A stretch of 64,000 nucleotides of DNA. Origin: Membranipora membranacea. Taxonomy: Eukaryota > Bryozoa > Gymnolaemata > Cheilostomatida > Membraniporidae. The DNA is taken from NCBI GenBank assembly GCA_914767715.1, contig OU612069.1, forward strand, positions 4,402,001 to 4,466,000. Direction: 5' to 3'. Below are positions 51,001 to 59,838 of the stretch, piece by piece. The notes under the pieces were generated by a model, which had not been told where the DNA came from, did not search any database, and saw nothing but the letters and a program-made list of their open reading frames with translations. The first letter of the stretch is position 1. Each line of letters opens with the position of its first letter. Both the position numbers and the translations under genes were made by a program.

Positions 51001-52293
51001 AATAGAGAATCGCATCTCGCTTACTCAAAGGTACTACTGTTGCAAGCATCTGACTCACATGTTTTTATCAGATATCAATAGGTATTTCTAGTGATGCAAG
51101 TTACGTTACTCAGATGTGAATCTCGATCTATAATTGCTGACTAAAAATATAAGCTTCTTTTACAAATATAAATGCTGAAAAAACTGACATTGCTAGTGAT
51201 GCTAGGTGTGCGATTCAGTTTAACAATTCACAGTGACATTTCACTCCATCCATAAAAATTTTTTGGAACATTCACTAGATTTGGCTTCTGCCTGGTATAA
51301 TTGGTATAAATTGATACTCAACGCATCAAAGACAGATGCTATGACAGTGTCTAATTTTGATTTCGATTTTCTCAGACTAATTTCTCAGAGCATGTCCTTC
51401 ATGCACTTCAAACAAATGTAAATATTTAGGAGAAATTTTAGGTAAAAATATAAATTTAAAATCCCATGTCATTGAGACAAAACCCATTCATAGCAAACTT
51501 TAAGAGAAATCATGTTACTCAAAGGTAGCAAACTAATTGTTTACTGACTTATGACTCACATCACTGACTTTTCTCCTTTACTGGACTGTCCTACTTCATT
51601 GTATATTAGCCATCCTACTCCGTTTGTAATTTGCATTTGTTACCATGTTTTGGAGAGTACCCAGCCCCCTTTACCGTGCTTGGCTCCCGGCGCCTTGTTG
51701 TGGTTGATTTTAGCGCATGGGCAAGGACTTGCTACCCTGATCTGGTCTCGGATGCCTTGTGACCTGGTGTCTGATAATCCACTGGAAACCCCTACAGTGT
51801 TGTCCCAGATTACTAACAAAAGTTGTCTTTCAATTTTTCCTTATCCTCCCCCTTACATGTTAACAACCCACTGCTGAAAACCCTGTGATTGTGACAGTGA
51901 CGCCAAAACCCCCCTTGAATTGATCCCTTGCGACTCGTGGCTGTGAAGCTATACATAATACCTAACTATAGCATCTCTGATAACTGATATACTGTTATTT
52001 ACATCCAGATAATCAAGTCTCACTCTGTTATCACTACACAGCATATCGCCCTTGAAAGGAGACAACTACTCCGACTGCGATCAACCTATCGGAAGAATCG
52101 GAAGAATTGTCCAAACGGTCTGATATACTACCGTTGTGAGCATCTGACTCACCTGTCTGGAAGGCTGGTCAAGCCACAGCTGCGAGCCTTCATAGTCTTC
52201 AATGATTGAATTTGCCCCAATCCTGCAGGTAATTTCTGTAGGCCCTCATTCCAACTAACTTTTAACAACTCCAGTCCTGGCAGTGTGCAGATG
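26874..52293 (-). CDS. LRR-Roc-COR-caspase fusion protein (N-terminus outside visible exons)
   Basis: Ten exons read on the minus strand: 52293-52153, 35793-33872, 33717-33643, 33573-33374, 33175-33014, 32806-32569, 32339-32163, 31906-31797, 31528-31297 and 27016-26874 (stop). Splice signals and split codons agree at every junction, giving about 1,133 residues without the N-terminus. Domain order: leucine-rich repeats (1-95), Roc GTPase (about 120-330; P-loop GKTKAGKTS at 129, DLGG at 183, THGD at 252), COR (about 340-620), a Cys4 segment (CSHC at 628, CPC at 670), a Pro/Gln-rich linker (715-780), and a caspase with p20 (781-914) and p10 (about 970-1060). The catalytic His (SHGDEG, 868) and Cys (QACAG, 911) are present. 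Roc-COR proteins are dimeric GTPases (LRRK2, MFHAS1 types) and caspases cut after Asp, so a single-chain sensor, switch and death protease is inferred. No transcript support is available. Further LRR exons are expected at higher coordinates. Confidence 0.88.
28155..28233. repeat. GC-rich CCCCAACG/CGTTGGGG inverted words
   Basis: CCCCAACG at 28161 and 28203, and CGTTGGGG at 28180, 28212 and 28222, can pair as alternative hairpins in otherwise AT-rich DNA. Function unknown; it may be the end of a small foldback element. Confidence 0.6.
28800..29560 (+). pseudogene. decayed Ty3/Gypsy-like gag-protease relic
   Basis: On the + strand, 28805 onward reads RNQLPNESVSNYIVALSNSA, and near 28905 LRNKLICGLHVSQNEL, the typical Gypsy Gag pattern. 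A broken zinc knuckle (CRNCSKIGHF, 29188-29217) follows, then VEGKYVNL-stop-LDTGCC (29330-29375), the aspartic protease DTG site. Several in-frame stops and shifts show it is dead. No LTRs were recognised. It lies antisense in the last intron of the caspase gene. Confidence 0.7.
31297..31528 (-). CDS. exon: caspase p10, C-terminal part
   Basis: 232 bases, acceptor AATTGCAG, donor GTAAGC. It encodes SLAEIVRESVTKYG across the junction, then SQMPKTVCTFTNLRKLYLLP, the usual end of p10 (P...S.L.K.LYF.P). A short tail follows. A Gly-Ala-rich insert (RGAAAAPTAAS) sits in the loop before the final strand. Confidence 0.88.
31797..31906 (-). CDS. exon: caspase p10, first part
   Basis: 110 bases, acceptor ATTGTAG, donor GTAAGT. 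It encodes FAAPRNPGVGSPFIRALVA, which aligns with the YYSWRNxxxGSWFIQxL motif of p10. The S1-pocket Arg is kept (residue 978), but the YSW residues that shape the S2 pocket in effector caspases are replaced by AAP. Confidence 0.88.
32163..32339 (-). CDS. exon: p20/p10 interdomain linker
   Basis: 177 bases, acceptor CAAAAAG, donor GTGAGT. An acidic linker with SNDFEVDNDTQDISVSDMII. The FEVD|N stretch resembles a caspase cut site, and SDMIIMQSSF aligns with the ADFLIAYST stretch that opens p10 in classical caspases. An initiator-type autocleavage here would release p10. Confidence 0.8.
32569..32806 (-). CDS. exon: caspase p20, catalytic His and Cys
   Basis: 238 bases, acceptor TTTACTAG, donor GTAAGT. 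It encodes FVLVLTSHGDEGCIIGSD with the catalytic His, and KIVIIQACAG with the catalytic Cys. QACAG replaces the usual QACRG/QACQG/QACGG pentapeptide. The Gln (residue 909) that lines the S1 pocket is kept. Both catalytic residues are present, so the protease is predicted to be active. Confidence 0.93.
33014..33175 (-). CDS. exon: caspase p20, first half
   Basis: 162 bases, phase 0 at both ends, acceptor ATTTTCAG. It encodes YQMTECRGRALIVSNDYN followed by TRSGSEHDYQNIKCMLDKLG, matching the start of a caspase p20 (RGxALIINN, then R-S-G-x-x-x-D and F-x-x-LGF). The Arg of TRSG (residue 803) is at the position of the S1-pocket Arg64 in caspase-3. Confidence 0.9.
33374..33717 (-). CDS. two linker exons between COR and caspase
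   Basis: Exons 33717-33643 (75 bases, donor GTCAGT) and 33573-33374 (200 bases, donor GTTTAT) are phase-matched to their neighbours. The first encodes KISEEGVRILDDYIRREE, an amphipathic stretch. The second encodes a Pro/Gln/Asp-rich linker with a MSEVQDVVEIMKRR helix-like part. Asp-containing sites such as TADD, QID and QAD could be protease cut sites before the p20 subunit; this is inference only. Confidence 0.75.
33872..35793 (-). CDS. exon: LRR, Roc GTPase and COR domain
   Basis: A 1,922-base exon with acceptor TTTAAACAG and donor GTAAGT. It starts with the last LRRs (LEELDIRGNGSLSSIPESI) and goes straight into IPVTVIGKTKAGKTS, a P-loop of GxxxxGKT form. It continues with FTDLGGHE (switch II type) and LVLTHGD (G4 position, where NKxD or TKxD would be usual). 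The COR region includes PGSWYEVLNKL and runs to NPFNTPEAG, a stretch typical of Roco proteins. The end of the exon has CSHC and CPC, likely a zinc site. No kinase domain follows, unlike LRRK. Confidence 0.9.
36560..39166 (+). repeat. long non-coding repeat A, copy 1
   Basis: Direct copy of 61366-64000, collinear over about 2.6 kb with scattered substitutions and small indels. It starts at TGTTTAGGGAGCCCTGATCT. The short open frames inside (for example 37308-37499 and 37712-37939) are kept in both copies but differ at several amino acids, and no protein family is recognised. The upstream flank 36055-36560 matches 48380-48850, so the original unit was longer. Confidence 0.9.
41067..42800 (+). 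mobile_element. 5'-truncated non-LTR retrotransposon with 21-bp target duplication
   Basis: Perfect 21-bp direct repeats (starting ATGAATAAATCTGCCGGTCC) flank it at 41046-41066 and 42801-42821. The insert encodes only the C-terminal part of the element protein and then about 760 bases of 3' untranslated sequence with no poly(A) tail. It lies antisense to the host gene, in its large intron. Confidence 0.85.
41068..42035 (+). pseudogene. C-terminal fragment of retrotransposon reverse transcriptase/endonuclease protein
   Basis: An open frame from within the insertion to 41892 carries a Cys2-His-Cys motif, CAECSAKGTLRHILSNC (C-x2-C-x7-H-x4-C). It is followed by RPDLFFWSDKEKALILMELT and AHERKLTRYEDL, the restriction-like endonuclease pattern (RPD...ELTVPWE...K..Y) that ends many non-LTR element proteins. 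The expected VEVGCRGF continuation is in another frame (about 41850-42035), so one frameshift near 41840 breaks the gene. The reverse transcriptase core is absent through 5' truncation. The clade is not determined. Confidence 0.8.
42850..47880 (+). repeat. long non-coding repeat B, copy 1 (interrupted)
   Basis: Collinear with 56248-59645, starting at CTACTGGTTCTTCTATCA. It is interrupted at 45264-45267 by the TTAA element. No coding content. It contains a GTGTCCATGCGGACAC hairpin near 44879, also seen at 58252. Confidence 0.85.
45268..46832. mobile_element. 1.57 kb TTAA-flanked DNA element, non-autonomous
   Basis: It inserts in repeat B copy 1; copy 2 at 58645-58655 shows the uninterrupted sequence (CCCTTATTTGAGCAGACC). 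TTAA stands on both sides (45264-45267 and 46833-46836). The ends are imperfect inverted repeats: GGTATAGTAACGCC at the left and, reversed, GGTACAGTAACGGTG at the right. TTAA duplication is the hallmark of piggyBac-type transposases. No transposase-like protein is seen, so it would be a non-autonomous element. It also carries overlapping CRE-like words (GACGTAACGTC and TGACGTCACGTCA) at 45364-45391. Confidence 0.75.
47760..48525 (+). repeat. long non-coding repeat C, copy 1
   Basis: Collinear with 55482-56247, from CAGTCATTACGAAGTG to CAGGCATGACCTCATCTTGG. Its upstream part (47520-47760) is also found at 54258-54500 and 59290-59520. Confidence 0.85.
48990..50490 (+). repeat. long non-coding repeat D, copy 1
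   Basis: Collinear with 59839-61365 (ATGGAGTCATTTGCACAAT to CTCACTTCTTTTTGCAATCA). It is also a diverged relative of part of repeat B (for example AGTGGGAGATGTGG at 49314 and 44248), so B and D look like subfamilies of one element. Confidence 0.85.
50893..51470 (+). repeat. repeat E, copy 1, with decayed reverse transcriptase fragment
   Basis: Matches 52826-53400 in order: ATCGATGATGCAC..., GGTGTAATGAGGTCAGACC..., AGCATCTGACTCACATG. At 51233-51420 it encodes DLASAWYNWYKLILNASKTD, which has the W...LxLNxxKT pattern of LINE reverse transcriptases, followed after a frameshift by KYLGEILGKNINLKSH. Dead. Confidence 0.65.
52153..52293 (-). CDS. exon: leucine-rich repeats (most 5' exon found)
   Basis: 141 bases with acceptor CTCCACAG and donor GTGAGT. 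It encodes about two LRRs, with LPGLELLKVSWNEGLQKLP and SLKTMKARSCGLTSLPD patterns. The codon split at the end (AG|C) joins to the next exon at 35793 to give LTSLPDSLGQLTKLEELDI, the canonical LRR spacing. This is the main reason for linking the two across 16.4 kb. Confidence 0.85.
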
Positions 52294-52539
52294 CTGTGGA
52301 GGAGAAATAACGTAATGTTAAAATACCATGCGACACCGCTTGTCAGTTCATGGAGCAAACACAATTCAGCAAGACATTTGATTTATGAGAGAAAGTTTTA
52401 GATTGATCAATTACCTAGGAAGAATTGTACCTATCAGAATTTGATTTTGCTGTCTGAATAGATTTGGGTTTCCTTTTAATGCAAATATCGGAAGAGATAA
52501 TAGTAACCATAAATCAATTGAATTGCAATCTGATGTTTC

Positions 52540-52790
52540 AGATATGAATAAGTATGTATAGTGATGCTTGTTATGCGATTCAATTTATCAGTTGATAGTG
52601 ACATCTCACTCCATCCATAAAAAATTATGGAACATTGACAAGCCTTTGCTTCTGACTGGTATGATTGTAATAAATTGTTACTCAATGTATCAAAGACAGA
52701 TGTTATGACCTCGTCATATTTCGATATTGATTTGATTTTCTCAAACTTATTTTTCAGGGCATGTCCTTCAAGCAGTCTGAGAAACTAAAA
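52540..52790 (+). repeat. repeat E, partial copy (RT fragment part)
   Basis: It shares CACTCCATCCATAAAAA, the TGGTATGATTGTAATAAATT-like part and CAAAGACAGATG with 51233-51400 and 53180-53320. Degenerate, with no open frame of note. Confidence 0.65.
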
Positions 52791-52825
52791 TATATTATAT
52801 GCATTCATTTTCCTTCCGCCTTATT

Positions 52826-53440
52826 GAATCGATGATGCACTACCTGAAATATTTGCATCTAAAACGGAGTTCCCAATTCTAAGGTTTCCTCAAAGGAAAG
52901 TTGGTGTAATGGGGTCAGACCAATGTTGTCCTGACCTTTTTTGGCGTTGCTATAAGGAAGCGCATCTCCCTTACTCAAAAGTATTACTGTTGCAAGCATC
53001 TGACTCACATGTTCGTTTCAGATATTAATAGGTATCTCTAGTTATGCAAGTTACATGACTCGGATGTGAACCTCAATCTATGATTGCTGACTAAAAATAT
53101 AAGTTTATTTTGCAAATATAAATGCTGAAAAAACTCACATTGCTAGTAACCATAAATCAATTGAATTGCAATCTGACTTGCTTCTGACTGGTATAATTGT
53201 TATAAATTGATACTCAATGCATCAAAGACAGATGTTATGACAGTGTCTTATTTTGATTTTGATTTTATAAAACTTATTTTTCAGGGCATATCCTTCAAGC
53301 AGTCTGACAAACTAAAACATAAAGCAATTTGAGAAAAATGAGATAAATGTATGAACTTTAAATCCAATGTCAATAAGATTGAATGAAACGTAACCCAATC
53401 AGAGCAAACTTTGAGAGAAAGCGTAAGTTTTTGAATGGAA
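52826..53440 (+). repeat. repeat E, copy 2
   Basis: Collinear with 50893-51470, with a deletion before the reverse-transcriptase-like part (53180-53320). Together the copies flank the LRR exon at 52153-52293. Confidence 0.7.
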
Positions 53441-54257
53441 CGTTAGCTGCAGTCGTGTAGGCAGGTTAAATAAAACCAAAGATTAAATATTCCACTCAAT
53501 TTCCTTATTGCTCTAATGAATATATTTAAAGTAGTCCTAAGACTCAATAACAGATGCTTAAACATCATAAATCTAAATTGACATACACCTGACACAAGAC
53601 AAAGGCATATAAACTCCACCATCAAGTGGTACCATTATTTATACCTCTCAACAATTTTAAAATGTATATAAGTGATGATGAAATAATATTTGAATTAAGG
53701 TTGTATCCCTAACCATGTGGATTCATAATTCTTAGGTGGACATGTGGCCGTTAGTTGAGATTACTGTAATGTAGTAAGTCTGGAAACCTAATTCAGCCAG
53801 TTGAAGCCGAGAATTTGGCTTTTATTCAAATTGTGTAGCTTGCTGTATGGTCATAACCTTTGTGTGTGGTGCTACCATGGTTATGATAGTTGTGTATACA
53901 TTTTTCGTTTCTTATTAGGATATATTTTCTTATTTACATGCTCTGAAGCTAGCTGCGTACTAAATCTGTTTCTCGGATTGTACCTAACTTTGAGAAGCTT
54001 AGGTGATGACTGTGAGATATAGAGTTGTTTCTTCTAAAATCTTTCATTCAGGTAAGTTTTAGCAGAGCAAGTGTCGTTTATTACGTTCTCTCAAACAAAG
54101 TTTTACTTGTTTTACTCTTTCACTTGAGCTTTTGAGCAGGAAATCTGAGAGTAGCCACGTTTTTGCGTCTTGACTATCTTTCACAGAACAAGAAGTTCCT
54201 AATGCATAATCACAATCAATAAATTGGCTTGCGCCATAAACAGAAGTCAAATTTAAC
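53441..54257. other. non-coding stretch
   Basis: No LRR or other exon was recognised on either strand. Upstream exons of the caspase gene would be expected on the minus strand in this direction but were not found. Confidence 0.5.
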
Positions 54258-54830
54258 CCTGTTGTCAGGGGAACACCCGGCCAATGGGATTTAATAAAAC
54301 ATTGAAAAGCAATAAATCTATTACAGAATAGGTGCTCATTTAGTCCATGTCCCAATCTCTTACAACTCAAATGTTCCAGTCCAGTGACCAACAATGCATT
54401 ATAAGTGACCCCAAACAACACTTAATAACACTGTCAAGGTATGTAGGCCTATTACAATACAATACAATTCATTTAATATATGTGTGGTACCCAGTCATTA
54501 TGAAGTGTTGTGAGGTGAAAAAGTTATGTTTGTCATCTAATATGTCATCTCTTTTTGTTTTATCTCCACCAAATTTTTGCATGCTGTACATGCTTGGCAC
54601 TGAAAATTTTACTCCGAATAATATAAAAAAATATGACCGTGTATACAGAAGCTTACTGTATTAGTCCGTGTCCCAATCTCTCACAACTCAAATGTTCCTG
54701 TCCAGTGACCAGCAATGCATTATAAGTGACCCCAAACAACACTTAGTAACACTGTCAAGGTACGTAGGCCTATTACGATACAATACAATTCATTTAATAT
54801 ATATGTGGTACCCATGTATTAGGAAGTTTA
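54258..54830 (+). repeat. repeat C fragment with internal tandem duplication
   Basis: The segment from TTAGTCCATGTCCCAATCTC (about 54340-54500) recurs at about 54660-54820, a period of roughly 320 bases. Both copies contain AATGTTCC(A/T)GTCCAGTGACC and GTAGGCCTATTAC. The short open frames in it are repeats of each other and not a recognised protein. Confidence 0.8.
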
Positions 54831-55481
54831 ATCTGAATCTAAATCTTGAATCTAAAAGATTTGTCTCATCTTTTCTCAAATCAGCCAATCAGATTTGTGC
54901 TAGCCTCATCCGTCAATTCAGTTTGTGTAAGACTGGCGAACTGTCAAAATCAGCCAGCACGGTATTTTAATTTCGCTCTATAATATCCTGACTAAGTGTA
55001 TCTGTATTTAACCATATTCTACATGGTAATTGTATTCAATCAACCATCACAATGAATACTCTGAACAGTCTATAATGGACATCGAACACTGAACACTAAA
55101 GCTAGACACCTCTCGATATGGTGGTGAGTTTCATTGTACTCATTTTTCTTATCGTTGTTGGCACTATAAATGTTTTAAAGTATGGGAACTAAATTAGATA
55201 TTAACAATATTGTGTTTAACTCGCTGTGGCAATTCAGCAGTAATGGCAGACGTTATCCATCGTACGCCTAACTACAACATGTTGCCTGAGTAAAATCGAT
55301 CTAGAAATACCACACTACACTTCAATCCGATCACTTCATCTCCAAGTGTATATCATCAGTAAACACATCGATATGATTATTCAATCACTCATAATGCGGC
55401 ATGGCAGTCAATACAAGAACACCATCTCTTACAACAATCTATTGTTGCCAATAATCACCATTGTCCTATCCGAGCACAACC
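54831..55481. other. non-coding stretch, not matched to the repeats
   Basis: Nothing recognised. It separates two copies of repeat C. Confidence 0.5.
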
Positions 55482-56247
55482 CAGTCATTACGAAGTGCTG
55501 TGAAGTGAAAAAGTTATGTTTGTCATCTAACATGTCAGCTCTTTGTTGTTTGATCTCAACCAAATTTTGTATGCTGTACATGCTTGGCACTGAGAATTTC
55601 ACTCTGAATAATATAAAAAAATATTACTGTGTATACAGAAGCTTACTGTATTAGCCGAATGATTACTTAAAATAAGCCAAGGCTCTCAAAAATTATTGAT
55701 CCTACTAATCTGTGACTTTCCCTTGCACAGAGACAGCTAGAGCTTGATAGTTCTATCATCACAAAATGCAGCCCTGTTTCTTAGATCAATTAATCATAAA
55801 TATACAGGCAGCTGAATAGAGTGCTATATTGCGGATTTTAGGTTGATTGTATGATGAGATAGATTAGATAGATAGATAAACTTCCTGAGAAATTTATCCC
55901 CTTGTTTTACAAAATTGTGCCCATTTTCTACCTCAACAGGTATCTTTCAATTAATCCTTATTAATAAATGTTTTATTGAGCTTCGTGAAATATTAAGAGA
56001 ATGAAAACATAATTAACATGGAATCACTGGTTGCCAAGAAATTCACATGTGAAGTTTGTTCAAGCGAAAGTTTACAATATCACTTTTCAGTGAGGGTTAG
56101 CCAGCGACTAACTGAGTACTAAATTGTGAGTTCAATACTTGCTGCAGGGCAAACTGGTACTAAATGTCACTACAGCTGCTATCCCGACAAATTCAATACG
56201 AATTTAACTTGACCTTTTTCTTTTCAGGCATGACCTCATCTTGGTGT
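55482..56247 (+). repeat. long non-coding repeat C, copy 2
   Basis: Collinear with 47760-48525. At 56247 it jumps directly into repeat B copy 2, whereas copy 1 continues into other sequence, so this is a deletion or recombination junction. Confidence 0.85.
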
Positions 56248-59200
56248 CTAAAATTACTGGTTCTTCTATCATACCTAGGTAATTTTTATATTGTGCTTTC
56301 ACAATTAAATATGGGTTTCATTTTCATATTAGGAACAATTATCTAAGTCGGCATTCAATACTCATAATCTGATCTTATTTTAAGTGATGTCATGTGAGAA
56401 GACAAGACTACAGGTTCACATCAAATCTTCAGTGTGATATTAATATTGTATCACTGTATTGTGCTGAGTGTGAGGCCTCTATACAATTCAATGCTTTTAA
56501 TTGTTTCAACTTTTGGTAAACCAAAGAATCCTTTATATGCTGTGCCTGATCCTTTTCAATAGAGGATAAATGTAGCATGTCAGCTTGCATCCAAAGTTTA
56601 TAGGAGAAACCTGAGAATGAATTTTAAGAAATGTTGCACTAAATAAAGGAAAAATACGATAGAGTGTCCCTAAATGATTAATCACAAACAGGTCACATAA
56701 AAAATTTGACGCTTCTTGCATTTGTTGAAGTGCATTTTAATTGAGTAATCTGGTTAATAAAAGATAATTCTTTGCGAACATTTCCTCATGTTTTGTGAAA
56801 TTCATGATTTTTTGCATTCATTTCGTGGATTAAATAGTAATTACACCAACAAGCCTGGACAATAACTTTCAATCATTTTGTGATGGTTTTTGAATCAAAT
56901 TAAAAAAAATGTAGGGGGAGATAAAGAGCAAACCATATAAGTCACTGAGAAGCAGAAATAACATCAGGTTGATAACACGATGCTGCTGTTTGTAAAGCAA
57001 TTTTGAAACTCGAAATCCGATCAAAATTGATTGAGTTATGTTGACAGTAAATCAATGATAATATCATTGATTACTAAAACTTCCAATGACGTTGCATTGC
57101 CTACAATTGAGTGCCTCACTTCATATGTGTAGTGTCCTGTCTAGGTTTATAATTAAGTCAATGTGTGCAATTGATTATATTACCAAAATTAATAAAAAGT
57201 TGTTATCATATTTCAATTAAGGTGCACTAATCTGGTATTTACCCTAAAATATACAGCCTGTATCTTGCTCATAAAAATGGTCACAGCTTAGAGTGTCACA
57301 AAACACAAATTAATGATATTTACTTCTAAACTTATCCGCAACAATTTATAATCATTTAGTTGAGGGAGAAAAAATCATGCTGCTAGATATTTTGTTATCA
57401 CTCGCACATACATATCTTCTGCAAATAAGTGTAGGTATACTTTTGATCTTTACATGCAGGGGATGATCTAAGGAATTCATATACCGAACAATCAAGTAGG
57501 CCTATTGAGAATTTCAAACTCGGAATATTTTTCCATAAAGTAACTGTGGTTATTATAATTACCTAACTATGGATTGAATTACTTCTTCTTATAAGAATAA
57601 TACAGAATCTTCAAGTGGGAGATGTGGGATGGAAGTCAACAAAAGTATTCTGATATAGAAAAGCATATTATTGTGATATAGTTATTAGAATATTTTGACC
57701 AATAGTAGGGCTTTCGGTTAGAAGATGTGTCTTTGCCCATTTAAGCCTGCGTTGCAAGACTGAAATCCCTTTTTTACAGCACAATTGGAGCAATTTAATT
57801 TGTAAGAACACAATTCCTAATTTCACGATATGTTGGTGTAGACTTGTGAAACAGATAGTGGTGTGAACTTGGTCAGTGCTGCCAAAAAATGAATTTGCTA
57901 TTGTATTCATCGTATATATGTAGCAAATCGGTACATACTTAATTTAATTATTTTCAATAACTTTGACTATGAACCTGTCTGCTAACATGTCTGACAAACA
58001 ACAAAACCAATAAGGTGGCAACAACAGTAATTATTTTGTCTTTTTGTAATGTGACAGTAATTATTTTCACTTTTTGTTTTTGTAAATTTTCTTGATAGAG
58101 AAACTGCTTTAGTTCATAAAATTAAGAAAGTGTAGCCGCCCATCTGGTAGTTCAATGATTCAATGAACAATCAAGCAGTGTTGATGCCTTTAGTCAGTGT
58201 TGATTTTTATTTTTAGCACTCACATCCAGGTATGTGGCGACAGGATACCCTGTGTCCATGCGGACACAGTTGGCGGGACAACCTGTACTGGACCGGTGTA
58301 GACGGAAGGGCAACTTGTTTTATTGGACAGACCAATTTTGCTGAACAGGTATGATCGGATAGTCAAAACGAAATGCCAAACTTCTTCAGCTTGATCCGAA
58401 GCCTTTACCGACTGGCCCCTAGTGAAATTACATTGTTGCTAGCATGGTGCCTAGTGGACATTATGCTGAGAACAGCTTAAATTAAGAGATTGTATGTGCC
58501 AGTTAAAAGTCTTCATCCACAGGAAGAGATGTTAGAGCCCATGTAAAATTGACACAAATTTGGAGCAGTCCTGTGCTCTACATAGCGAGATTGTCCTTGT
58601 ATGATGACTGTAATGACTAAATACTTTAAAACAGCACCTGTATTACTGACCCTTATTTGAGCAGACCTAAATAGATCCATATGAGCATGCATGCAATGAC
58701 TGGTTCATGTTTTAGCTTGAATTCAAAAAACCAATCATAGCAAGCAAGCATCTTCACATTTACTACACGGCACTTGGACGTACTTCTTGTGTTACACTTG
58801 TAAACATCCCTCAATCTCTGGTCCATATTTGGTGATGCTCACTTCCTTTTGCCATCATTGATCTAAGCCAAGATCTTGCCAATGCGACGCCCATCGAATT
58901 GAGTCACAATATATCGAAACGGTCTTTTAGAAACCAATCTGATCAAACACTATTTTCTCTTGACATACTCATTTGAGATCACACTACTGCAGCATGTCTA
59001 GCAATCCTGTTTAAGGAGAGCGAGTTGTGAAACTGAATAAAAAAGACAAAAAGAGGAGGCAATCTTACTCGGAAAATATCCAGTCTTGTCTTTTCTCTTT
59101 ACATGAGAGCTCCAATTTAAAATCTAATAATCAAACTTAATGTAGATGATCAATTGAAATGTGTGCATGATCAATATTGTAGAGTTTCCAAAAAAAAAAA

Positions 59201-59645
59201 ATTCGCAAAAGGAAGTTATTAAATATTAAATCAAAATCAGGATTCCCAATTTTAAGTTTTTATTCAAAAGACAGCTAGTCAAATTTATCCCTGTTGTCAG
59301 GGGAACACCACGGCAACTGAGATTTAATGAAACATTGAAAAGCAATATATCTATTACAGAATAGGTGCTCAATTAGTCTGTGTCCCAATCTCTTACAACT
59401 CAGATGTTTCTGTCCAGTGACCAGCAATGCATTAAAAGTAACACTAAACAAAACTTAATAACTCTGTCAATGTATGTAGGCCTATTACGACACAATGCAA
59501 TTAATTAAATATGTGTGTGGTACCCAGTCATTACGAAGTGCAGTGAAGTGAAAAGGTTATGTTTGTCATCTAACATGTCAGGTCTTTGTTGTTTGATCTC
59601 AACCAAATTTTTTATGCAGTACATGCTTGGCACTTAGAATCTTAC
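56248..59645 (+). repeat. long non-coding repeat B, copy 2 (uninterrupted)
   Basis: Collinear with 42850-47880 minus the TTAA element and a smaller segment near 46980-47045. It ends near 59645 in the middle of the repeat C part. No coding content. Confidence 0.85.
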
Positions 59646-59838
59646 TCCTTCCTTGTTGAAAAGGATGTCAAATAACTCTATTTCAGTAAAAAAGGTATTC
59701 GTACATGGTAGCAATCGGCTACATTTGAGTAATTGCTACAGGATAATACACCCTAGGCATCGTACTTTTGAACTTAATATAACCTAATAGTATAGGAAAT
59801 CTCAGATTATCTTAATCCTTACCAGAAAGTGATCACGT
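59646..59838 (+). repeat. short junction piece related to repeat A
   Basis: GCAATCGGCTACATTTGAGT...ACAGGATAATACACCCTAGG resembles 36770-36830 inside repeat A copy 1. A mosaic junction between repeats B and D. Confidence 0.6.

Larger units (their letters stand above)
35794..52152. other. 16.4 kb intron between two LRR exons
   Basis: Inferred from phase and LRR continuity between exons 52293-52153 and 35793-33872. It is filled with long non-coding repeats (36055-39166, 42850-50490), a 5'-truncated LINE (41067-42800), a TTAA element (45268-46832) and a decayed reverse transcriptase fragment (51226-51470). The parts at 39.2-41.0 kb and 51.5-52.15 kb hold nothing I recognise. Confidence 0.7.

Noticed and set aside
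51551-51877. A 108-codon + strand open frame rich in Pro and Cys.
   Set aside because: No splice context and no recognisable domain; it lies in the large intron of the minus-strand gene.
54059-54970. Overlapping open frames of about 100 codons on both strands.
   Set aside because: They lie in the tandemly duplicated repeat C segment; the two + strand frames are copies of one another and match no protein.
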